A stretch of 21,030 bases of DNA from Zelonia costaricensis (taxonomy: Eukaryota > Euglenozoa > Kinetoplastea > Trypanosomatida > Trypanosomatidae), in NCBI GenBank assembly GCA_030849075.1, contig JASAOO010003191.1, forward strand, positions 1,486-22,515, given 5' to 3'. Numbering within the stretch: the stretch's first letter is position 1; every line of letters begins with the position of its first letter. Below, in pieces: positions 9,855 to 17,700 of this stretch. The translations under genes were made by a program, and so were the position numbers. Below the pieces are notes generated by a model, which was given only the letters and a program-made list of their open reading frames with translations, was not told where the DNA came from and searched no databases.

Positions 9855-11647
9855 CCGGTGCGGGCCCTAGTCTGACCTCGTCCTCCTACATCTCCCCGCA
9901 GCCGCCCTCGTCCGGCACCGGCGCGGGACGCAGCGCCAGCACCGCCGCAGAGTTCCATGCGGCAGGTCTCGTCCGCAGCCACGGTGGAACCCCGACGCCT
10001 CGCGGGGGCGGCGGACCGCTCAGCAGCTCCGGACGCAGCGGCTCCGTCTCTGCGCACGCCGGCGCGTCGGCGGGCGCGGGTGACGCTGCGATGCTGCACA
10101 CGCTTGGCGCATACGCCGGCGTGCACGTCCCCCTCTCGCTGCCCACGAAGCTGCCGTCTTTCCGCCCCGGGCCGCACGACGGTGCGGAGCCTGCACACGA
10201 AACGGGCAGCAGCGGCAACAACGACGGCGGCGGCGCGGCGTGGCGGCAACGGCCGTCCACATCCCTGAGCGTCCCCTCCGCTGTCCCCAGTGATGGCACG
10301 ACGGCCGCGGCGGCGGTGGAGCGGCTGGAGGCGCGGTGCAGGGTACTGGAGGCGGACAAGGCACGCTTCCAGCAGGAGGCCGCCACGCAGCGCGCGCAGT
10401 GCACCGCGGCCCGCGACGCTCTGTGGACGGCGGAGCAGGAGGCGCGTGCCGGCCGGGCAGCGCAGCGGGCGGCAGAACAGGCGCTGGCCACGTACAAGGA
10501 GACCTCACAGCGCCTGCTGGACGAGGCCCAGCGCGAAGTCAAGCGGGTGCGCGAGGCCGCGGCCGGTTCCTCCGCGTCTGCCTCGCCGGCTGCCGCGGCC
10601 GATGCGCTAGCGGCAACGGTGGAGGCGGCGCACAGTGCGCAGGAGCTCCATCAGCGGCTGGAGCTGCTGCAAGCCGAGCACGCGGCTCTGAGCAGTGAAG
10701 TGGAGCGGTGCCGGCAGGAGGCAGCCAAGGCCGTGGCGGAGCTGCATCGAGTGCAGGAGGCGCACCGGCACACGCAGGCCCGCGCCGACGCGTTGCGGCT
10801 CGACCTCGACGCGGCCCGCGAGTCGCTCGATGGCGAGGCCGCCGCGCACGCCGAGACACGCGCGGCGCTGCGCCAGCTGCAGTCCGAGCTCCTCCTCCAC
10901 CGCCACCACGGCGCGGCGGGGAGCAGCCCCAACCACCACGACACACCGGATGCGGCGCTCGCGTCTTCGTCCACCGCTGCTGCCGCGACGGGCTGGAGCG
11001 AGGCCGATGTGGCCCAGCTGCAGGAGGTGCGAGAGCTGCGACAGCGCTATCAGATGGTGGCGCTGCAGGCCAGCAGCCGACAGGCCGCGCTGGACGCGGC
11101 GGCGCGGGAGGCGGCGGACATGAAAATCCGCTACAACGAGCTGGCAAAGCATGTGCGGGATGCCGAGGTCGAGGTGGCGGCCGGCTTCAACGCGGCCGCC
11201 CTCTACGGCGTCGCCGCACCGTCGCTGTCGGGCTTCCCGGCCCCTCCACCGTCCTCCACGGCGTTTGCGGGGCAGCGCGCCTTTGCGTCCGGCAGTGGTG
11301 CGGGGGGCGCAGGCCCAGGCGCATCCACAACCACAGCGGCAACCACCTCCGACCACGGCGCGCACGCCGGCAACAGCGGCGAGGCGCTGCGGCGGCACCC
11401 GGCGATGGTGCGTCTCGGCCGCCAGTACGGGCTCGCCGGCCGCGCGCTTGTCGCCTCGGTGTGCGCCATCGATGGCGCGGCGGTGCAGCTCGGTCGCCTG
11501 CTCACGCACGCGCGCTGGGCGTGGCGTGTGGCGCTCATGGGCTACATCGGACTGCTCCAGGTGTGGGTCGTCTTGATGGTGATCGGCACCCTCGCCCTGG
11601 AGGAGAGCAACGCGGGAGCCAAGCTGACCGGCGGCGCCAGCGCGTAA
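9719..11647 (+). CDS. Golgin-84-like tail-anchored Golgi coiled-coil protein
   Basis: The product is 642 residues from ATG 9719; the frame extends 17 codons upstream only through leader sequence without an ATG. The N-terminus (MFNRVGAFLEAIDKRTEELA) resembles the short amphipathic start of plant and animal golgin-84. Residues about 50-195 are Ser/Gly/Pro-rich and disordered. Residues about 197-400 and 428-490 are coiled coil, separated by a low-complexity break. A Gly/Ala/Ser-rich region leads to the C-terminal module: an LGRLLTHARWAWR-type basic-hydrophobic stretch, then one membrane span (about 601-627, core YIGLLQVWVVLMVIG) and a short lumenal tail. That membrane module with its LLxxWV core is characteristic of golgin-84 (GOLGA5) and related tail-anchored golgins, which tether vesicles and organise Golgi cisternae. 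T. brucei TbG63 is a candidate orthologue, recalled and not checked by alignment. Inferred location: cis/medial Golgi membrane, coil facing the cytosol. Confidence 0.85.
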   Translation: MFNRVGAFLEAIDKRTEELADAAEEEDRARADAAHQQRQHRSGSSAGAGPSLTSSSYISPQPPSSGTGAGRSASTAAEFHAAGLVRSHGGTPTPRGGGGPLSSSGRSGSVSAHAGASAGAGDAAMLHTLGAYAGVHVPLSLPTKLPSFRPGPHDGAEPAHETGSSGNNDGGGAAWRQRPSTSLSVPSAVPSDGTTAAAAVERLEARCRVLEADKARFQQEAATQRAQCTAARDALWTAEQEARAGRAAQRAAEQALATYKETSQRLLDEAQREVKRVREAAAGSSASASPAAAADALAATVEAAHSAQELHQRLELLQAEHAALSSEVERCRQEAAKAVAELHRVQEAHRHTQARADALRLDLDAARESLDGEAAAHAETRAALRQLQSELLLHRHHGAAGSSPNHHDTPDAALASSSTAAAATGWSEADVAQLQEVRELRQRYQMVALQASSRQAALDAAAREAADMKIRYNELAKHVRDAEVEVAAGFNAAALYGVAAPSLSGFPAPPPSSTAFAGQRAFASGSGAGGAGPGASTTTAATTSDHGAHAGNSGEALRRHPAMVRLGRQYGLAGRALVASVCAIDGAAVQLGRLLTHARWAWRVALMGYIGLLQVWVVLMVIGTLALEESNAGAKLTGGASA

Positions 11648-11940
11648 GCCCCCGCGGCACGCGGTCGGGCAACTGGGCTGCCTGTCCGCAGCTGCACGGC
11701 ATCAAGGCGCTCGTCCGCTCTCGTCTTTTTCTCTTGCTCTCACCTCCCGTCTCCGTGCCTGTGTGCCACCACGGGGTGCTCAGCCAGCACGCCAGTGCTC
11801 GCCGATTCAACGAAAAGGCATCCGCAACAGCGACTGGACAGCCGCGGTGTGGACGGTACTCAGCTGCTACCACGCTCTTTGCCGTCGCCGAGGGGGGGGG
11901 GGCACGGCTTGGCACGCCCCATCGCGTGTGTTCGCTCATC

Positions 11941-12026
11941 CTCGCTCCCCCTCCCTCACCCTCCTCCTCCGTCCCTTGCCTCACCACTCCCGCTTACACG
12001 TCGCACCTCCTTCACTCTGCTCTGAG
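11941..12026 (+). promoter_or_regulatory. Candidate spliced-leader acceptor for the WD40 gene
   Basis: More than 80 bases of C/T-dominated sequence end at the first AG (12025-12026). The predicted leader of 108 bases is a usual size for trypanosomatids and contains the CA repeat. This is among the clearest acceptor candidates in the window. Confidence 0.6.
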
Positions 12027-12049
12027 ACTACTTGCCCAACCCCCTACCT

Positions 12050-12068
12050 CCACACACACACACACACA
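12050..12068 (+). repeat. (CA)n microsatellite in the WD40 gene leader
   Basis: A pure CA run of about 19 bases, 66 bases before the ATG. Confidence 0.92.
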
Positions 12069-12134
12069 TGGAAGCACTTCAGCGGTTCGTCTTACACACA
12101 CGCATCGACTGTGCCGTGAACACCGCGCACAAGC

Positions 12135-13994
12135 ATGACGTCGCAGAGCACGTACGTGCGCGTGGCGCCGTCGCCGCGCATCAGGGATACCCACACCCCC
12201 GCCTCCGACGCCCTCGTGCAGCTCCGCGTCAAGCACCTCCTGCCTCGCACGACGCAGCGCGCCAAGGAGCGGGTTGGCAAGCTCAAGCAGCTGTTCGCCG
12301 TTCCGCATGAGGTGCTGCGGCGCGAGCACGCCGCGGCCATCACGGACTCGCTGCTGCGGCTGCGCCTGGTCAAGGCCGTGCGCAACATCCGCGTGCGGGG
12401 CAGCGGCGGCAGCGGCAGTGGCAGCACCGTGGCAGGGGCACTCTGCTTGCCGTTCCACACCTGCGCCGCACTGCCGGCTGCGGCGCGAGTGTTGACGGGG
12501 TCGGTCGACGGCTTGCTGACTTTGTGGGACGCCGCACAGTGCCGGCCGCTGGCAAGCCAGTCCACCTTCCCCGAGGCGCACGGCTGGGGCCGCGTCAAGA
12601 GCATCGCCGTCCACCCGTCTCACATCGCCGCCGGCGGCTCTGTGGGTGCTGGGCCTGCTGCCTCGGTTGTGTTCTCCGCGAGCATGTTCCAGCGCGTGGT
12701 GCGGGTGTGGCGCATCGCTGGGGCCGGCGGTGGCGGTGCGCCCGCGAGCGGCATGGCGGCGGCGGCCGAGGAGGCGCCTACAGACGGCGCCGTCCTCGAG
12801 CCGATCACCACTGCAGCCGTTCCGGGAGGAGGCGACGCCGCAGGGGATGCAGCGGAGTCCGGCGTCCCCGGTCGCAGCAGCAGCAGCAGCACGAACAAGG
12901 CTGAGGGCGGGTTTCACCAGCTCGCCGTAGACCCCACCGGCGCCTTGCTCGCCGCCACACACGCGAGCGGTGTCGTGCATCTCTGGGACGCTCGCGCGGT
13001 GACGGAGCAGAGCTCGTCTGCCGGCGCGGCCCCGCTCATGCACCTCTGCGCGCAGGACGGCTACGAGTCCGTCGGCGCGCCACTCGGCGTCGCCTTCCAC
13101 TCGGACGGCTCGTTACTCGCCACGAGCGACGCCGGTGGCCGCCTCGTCGCCTGGGACACCCGCAGCGGCCAGCTGGCCCTCCACACCGGCGGCCGCGTCG
13201 GCGGGCACCTGCGCGCCGCGCCGTGCCTCGCGTGGTCGCCGTGTGGGGTGCGCGTGGCGACGGGCGGTGCGGACGGCGTCGTGCACCTCTACGACGCACG
13301 TCGGCTGAGCCGGGCGGGGCTGGGGCCGCACAACGACGCCTGCAGCGGGGCCGCGCCCTTTCAACTTCTGGGTCACGACGACGCCGTCTCTTCTGTCAGC
13401 TTCTACGCGAACCCGCTGGTGGGCGGGGCGGGTCAGCTGCTGCCGCTCGGGATCGTAACCACCTCGCTGGACCACACGTTGCGTGTGTGGGACGCCGACA
13501 CTGGACTGTGCGTGCGCAGCCTGGATGCCGGCATGCCGCTCTACGCGCAGTGCCGCCCCGCACTGCCGCCCGTGTCGGCGCGCCACACGGCGGCCGCCTC
13601 GGCGGTGATGGTGGTGGGGCACGGCAAGACATGGGCGCTCTTCGACGTGGACGCTGCGGGTGACGAGGAGGAGGCGGCGGCGTCCGCGGCGACGCTGCAC
13701 GCGGGGGTTGCGGTCACCGAGAACGACATCGTCGCCTCTGCGCAAGGGGGCGCCGGCGGCATGCGCTTCACCACCTTCACCGCAGCGGCAGGCGGTGCGG
13801 CAGGCGGCGACAGCGAGGAGGAAGAAGAGGACGAGGAGGAGGAAGAGGACGAAATGCAGGCGCTCCGGCGCAAGCCGGCAACAGTCGCCGCTGCAGGCAA
13901 CGCGGGCGGCCATCACGCTGACGACGATGACGACGAGGAGGAGAGCAGCGAAGACGAGATGGAGCTGCTGCGTCGCAAGAAGGCAGGGTCGTAG
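12135..13994 (+). CDS. WD40-repeat protein with acidic C-terminal tail
   Basis: The product is 619 residues from ATG 12135 to TAG. Residues 1 to about 95 form a basic helical N-terminal region of unknown type (LVQLRVKHLLPRTTQRAKER). WD40-type blades follow, seen as GxxDGxxxxWD-like endings: about 112-140 (TGSVDGLLTLWDAA), 156-196 (ending VVRVWRIAG), 258-290 (SGVVHLWDAR), 318-347 (GGRLVAWDTRSG), 361-392 (GADGVVHLYDARR) and 410-464 (GHDDAVSSVSF, then DHTLRVWDADTG). An Ala/Gly-rich insert (about 196-255) separates the second and third. Five or six blades are clear; a seventh could lie at 470-555. The tail (about 558-619) has two acidic blocks, each followed by DEMxxLRRK. WD40 propellers are interaction platforms in many complexes, so the specific role is open. 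No membrane segment is seen. Confidence 0.9.
   Translation: MTSQSTYVRVAPSPRIRDTHTPASDALVQLRVKHLLPRTTQRAKERVGKLKQLFAVPHEVLRREHAAAITDSLLRLRLVKAVRNIRVRGSGGSGSGSTVAGALCLPFHTCAALPAAARVLTGSVDGLLTLWDAAQCRPLASQSTFPEAHGWGRVKSIAVHPSHIAAGGSVGAGPAASVVFSASMFQRVVRVWRIAGAGGGGAPASGMAAAAEEAPTDGAVLEPITTAAVPGGGDAAGDAAESGVPGRSSSSSTNKAEGGFHQLAVDPTGALLAATHASGVVHLWDARAVTEQSSSAGAAPLMHLCAQDGYESVGAPLGVAFHSDGSLLATSDAGGRLVAWDTRSGQLALHTGGRVGGHLRAAPCLAWSPCGVRVATGGADGVVHLYDARRLSRAGLGPHNDACSGAAPFQLLGHDDAVSSVSFYANPLVGGAGQLLPLGIVTTSLDHTLRVWDADTGLCVRSLDAGMPLYAQCRPALPPVSARHTAAASAVMVVGHGKTWALFDVDAAGDEEEAAASAATLHAGVAVTENDIVASAQGGAGGMRFTTFTAAAGGAAGGDSEEEEEDEEEEEDEMQALRRKPATVAAAGNAGGHHADDDDDEEESSEDEMELLRRKKAGS
13807..13985 (+). repeat. 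Duplicated acidic plus DEM-x-x-LRRK motif in the protein tail
   Basis: Two Glu/Asp runs in the WD40 protein each end in the same short motif: EDEMQALRRKPA and then EDEMELLRRKKAGS at the very C-terminus. The second closes the protein. Confidence 0.85.
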
Positions 13995-14019
13995 GTTACC
14001 GGCCCCCCTCCCGCCCCCC

Positions 14020-14039
14020 TCACACACACACATACACAC
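14020..14039 (+). repeat. (CA)n microsatellite in the WD40 gene 3' UTR
   Basis: A CA run with one TA interruption, about 26 bases after the stop codon. It is complementary to the TG run at 14167-14198. Confidence 0.9.
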
Positions 14040-14166
14040 CTGGCAACGACGTGCCACGGCGCGCTGCCACGTAGATTCTCGACGAGCACCTGCGAGGCAT
14101 ACGGGGTGGGGGGAGAAGACGCAAGCGCATCGAGGACGTCTGCGCCTCTCTCCTACTCCGCATCTG

Positions 14167-14198
14167 TTTGTGTGTGTGTGTGTGTGTGGGTGTGTGTG
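14167..14198 (+). repeat. (TG)n microsatellite in the WD40 gene 3' UTR
   Basis: A TG run with one GGG interruption, about 130 bases downstream of the CA run. Confidence 0.92.
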
Positions 14199-14579
14199 AA
14201 GCTCAGCGCGAATAAGAACAAGCGACGACTAAATCGTCAACATGCCATACACACGTCCTTTGCGTGTGTGTGAGTGAAAGTGCTGCGTGCGCATCAGCCC
14301 CCGAACTGGACTGGAGCCGAAGTGCTCAGTCTCTCCAAGCGCATCCGACGAAGGAGAATCCGCAGCATGCATGAGGGCCACAGGGCCTCTTGGAACCCCT
14401 CCCCCACCCCACCCCTACCTCCGCTCTGCTCGATGCATACCCGCACACACAAACGCACCTTGCCCTCTTCACCTTACCACGCGCCACACACATGCTGCAG
14501 TCGATCACTCGACATTGGATTCCTTTGAAGTTCCGTTTGGTGCTGTAGTACGTTACCGCGCTCACACACCCTCACTCCG

Positions 14580-14603
14580 GTGTGTGTGTGTTTGTGTGTG
14601 TGT
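14580..14603 (+). repeat. (TG)n microsatellite upstream of the IQ-repeat gene
   Basis: A TG run with one TTT interruption, about 140 bases before the ATG at 14744. Confidence 0.9.
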
Positions 14604-14653
14604 TCCCTGGTCGCTCTCCGGCCGCTGTTCATACTCGGGCCTGCCGACGACAG
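14604..14653 (+). promoter_or_regulatory. Candidate spliced-leader acceptor for the IQ-repeat gene
   Basis: A moderately pyrimidine-rich stretch leads to the first AG at 14652-14653, giving a leader of about 90 bases. An alternative is the C/T tract at 14397-14432 with AG at 14499-14500, giving a leader near 243 bases. Neither is as clean as the acceptors elsewhere in the window. Confidence 0.4.
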
Positions 14654-14743
14654 AGAGCTTGAGGAGGGCGCAGGTGCCACGCACCGAGCAGAGGCGGAGT
14701 CACTCTACCAAACGTGTAGCGCTAGCGCTAGACACGACCCGCA

Positions 14744-17700
14744 ATGCAGTCGACTGCCGCCAATGCGGGCGGGCAGCCACAGCAGCACGAGAGGCACGTC
14801 GTCACGCACTGGAAGACCGGGCCACCGAGCCATGCGCGGGGGGGGCACGCGACCCCGCCACCCACGCACGGGGCGGGCGGGGCCGACGAGCTGATGTCGT
14901 CGCTCTGCTTTCTTCAACGCATGGCGACGGTGTTTGAGGAGCAGGGCAACTACGCCGAGTGCGTCAAGAGCGTGGAGTCGGCGCTGCTGCTGCGGCAGGG
15001 CAACGTCGCGGCGGTGGACGCGGCGCTCAAGGCGCGGCAGTACGCGCTGGCCCACCCCACCCCGCGCCAGCGCGCGATCCAGGCCCGGCGCGGCGTCCAC
15101 GTCGACCTCAGCGCCGACGGCGAGTACATCCCGCTGACGGACGAGGGTGATGTGGTGCTGCCGTGGAAGCTCAGCCGGCAGGCAGAAGAGGTGGTGTTGC
15201 GCTGCAACAGCTACGCCGTGGAGGCGCTGCAGCACGCCCAGTTCGACGGCGCCGCCTTCTTCCTCAACCGCGCGATGTTCCTCACGGACGGCGACGAGGA
15301 CACACGGCTGCCCGGGCCGGAGGAGCTGGCAGGGGCGGCGGCGGACGGCGTCAGCGCGAGTGCGAGCGGCAAGAGCGGTGGCGCCGTGTCAGGCCAGTGG
15401 TGGTGGCGCACGGTGCTGCAGCCTCCCGTGGCGTCGCCGACGACGTCAGGTGGCGGAGTCGGCGAGGTGGACGCGCTCGTGGACACGCGCGACGACGTGA
15501 AGCGCGCCACCGCGGCCACCGCCGCCGCCTTCCGGGCCTGCTTCGAGCCCACACCGCACGACCAGCAGCTGCGCCTCTCTCTGCGGGCCGCAACGCTCAA
15601 CCACCTCGGCTGCCTCGAGCAGCGCCGCGGGCGGCTGCGCGCCGCCGTCGTCTTCTTCCGCATGGCGATCCAAACCCAGGCCCAGCTCGACGAGGCGCGC
15701 CGCATCGACGGCGATGCCGTGGTCGAGGCAGCAAGGCAGCGTCTCGCTCACGCCGCCGCCGCCGCAGCAGCAGCTGCAGCTGCAGCGGAAGTCTACCCCT
15801 CCTCGGTGACCGCCCCCGTCGCCGCCCCGCCCTCCCCTGCGGCGGCCGCAGCACTGGCGGGCACCGGCAGCAGCATCACCGGCATCGCCTCCACCTACCT
15901 GAATCTTAGCACGGCGCTGAATGAGCTTGGCCACCACGCCGAGGCGGCGCAGGTGTGCGAGCGGGTGCTGCCGCTGCTGCAGCAGTCCCTGCTCGAGTGC
16001 CCCACGCTGCGGACGACGCTGACGGCCGGCGCGACGGCGAGCGAGGTGCGGGCGCATCAGCTGGAGCAGCAGGCCGCCCGCGCGGAGCAGACGCGTGTCG
16101 GGACGATGCTGGCGGTGGCGTACTACAGCCTCGGAGCCACGCTGGAGCGGCGCGACGCGACGAGCCGCAACACCGCGGCGCCCCGCTGGGCCTTCGACCA
16201 GGCCGTGGGGGTGTGCCACCGCTACCGCCTCGTCCCCTCGTCGTGCCGCACCGTCGAGGAGGTGATGCACGCCCTGCGGCACCCCGGCGCGAAGGGGCAC
16301 CCCGCTGCAGTACCACCGCAGCAACAGCAGGGACAGCCTCCCCACGCCGCGCCCGCTGCCGGACACGCGGCGGATGGCTCGGTGATGGGCGCCGATGCCG
16401 CACTTGCCGCCCCGTTGCGCGCGGCCCCGCCGCCGCCGATGAACCCGTCCTGGTGGGGGGCCTCGGCGGGCTCTCCGCACGTCTGGCAAGCGGACATGGC
16501 CCGCCCCATGCCCGCCGCCGACAGCAGCGCGGCAGCGGCCCCTACGCAGGTCGGGCCCAAGCGGCCGCAGCCACCACAGCACCCCGCCCCCACACAGGAG
16601 GCGGCGCGGCCGCGGCCGAGCAGCCACAATCAGACCACCACGCGGCCCCCGCTGCCGCCACCCGCCGCCTCCGCGAGCGCCTCCACGCTGTCCGGCGTGG
16701 CTGGTGTCGCCCCCCAGCCGGCGTGGCAGTCGCCCTTCTCGTCCGGCGAGCAGCGCTCGCCGGTGCCGCCGGTGCTCGAGCCTCTGCCCACCCCTCCTGT
16801 CACGGGCGCCGCTGCTGCGGTGGCCCCCAGCTTCGCGGCCACCGCTCCGGCAGCCGTGCCGCAGCGGCCCTTGGCGCTGTCCAAGGCGCCACCGCCACCA
16901 CTGCCCCCCGCGCCGCGCCGCAGCCTCCCCTTCGCCGGGTCCGCCCCGCAGCTGCCGCTGCTGCAGCACGACGGCGCCAACACTGCCGCCTCGGCAGCGG
17001 TGGCCGCCGCCGCAGGTGGGCCCCACAACCCGCTGGGGCGGCGCACGTTCGGTGCCACCGCCCCCTCCTCCACTACCGCAGCCGCCACGAACGCGTCGCT
17101 CACCTCCGGCCCAGCGCAGCCGCGCCAGAGCCTCGCGGGCGTGTCCGGCGGCCTCCTCCCGCGCTCCTCGCTGCGCGCCTCCCTCTCCGCAATCGGCACC
17201 ACCGCGGCCGCATCCGCCGCCGCCGCGGGTGGGACAGCCAGCTCGACGCCGCGAAACCCTACTGCCCGCGGTGGTGGCGGTCGCTTGCACGGCGTGATGG
17301 GGGACCGGCAGCGCAACCTGCAGAACGCCAAGTCGCAGCAGAACAAACGGCAGCGGAGTCTCGTGCGGCGGCAGCAGCTCGAGGCCGCCGTTGCCGACGC
17401 CGCCCTGGCGGAGAAGGTGTTCCACCAGCTCATCAGCGACAAGGAGAAGGGCGAGGTGGAGCGGCGGCGGCGCGCCGCGGTTGAGGTGCAGCGCATGTGG
17501 CGCGGCGTGCTGGCGCGCAGCTGGGTGGCCACGCTCATCGCGGCCGCCGTGCGGCTGCAGCGGGTCGTGCGCCGCTTTCTCGTCCACGTCCGCGTCCGCC
17601 GCGCCGTGGAGGCGGAGGAGCAGGCGCGGCTGCTGGCCGAGGTGCGCGCGCGGCAGGAGGCGGCGTGCCGCGTTCTCCAGGCGCGGGCCCGGCAGTTCCT

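Larger units (their letters stand above)
11648..12134 (+). other. Intergenic region, golgin to WD40 gene
   Basis: Contains the golgin 3' UTR, a C/T-rich stretch near 11719-11758, a G run at 11892-11902, the long pyrimidine tract at 11941-12024 and a CA repeat just before the next start. No additional gene is visible. Confidence 0.75.
13995..14743 (+). other. Intergenic region, WD40 to IQ-repeat gene
   Basis: Contains a CA run (14020-14039) and TG runs (14167-14198, 14262-14274, 14580-14603). C/T-rich tracts lie at about 14397-14432 and 14604-14640. Frames across it give only low-complexity or short peptides. No RNA gene is recognised. Confidence 0.75.

Noticed and set aside
9403..9870. Possible real second golgin gene or functional tandem duplication
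   Set aside because: The copy ends exactly at an N and then repeats its own upstream leader. The frame fails just after the junction, so an assembly overlap is more likely than a biological duplicate.
11648..12024. Possible SIDER-type retroposon remnant in the golgin 3' UTR
   Set aside because: Such elements are common in Leishmania 3' UTRs, but I could not identify a signature sequence or A-rich tail here by eye.
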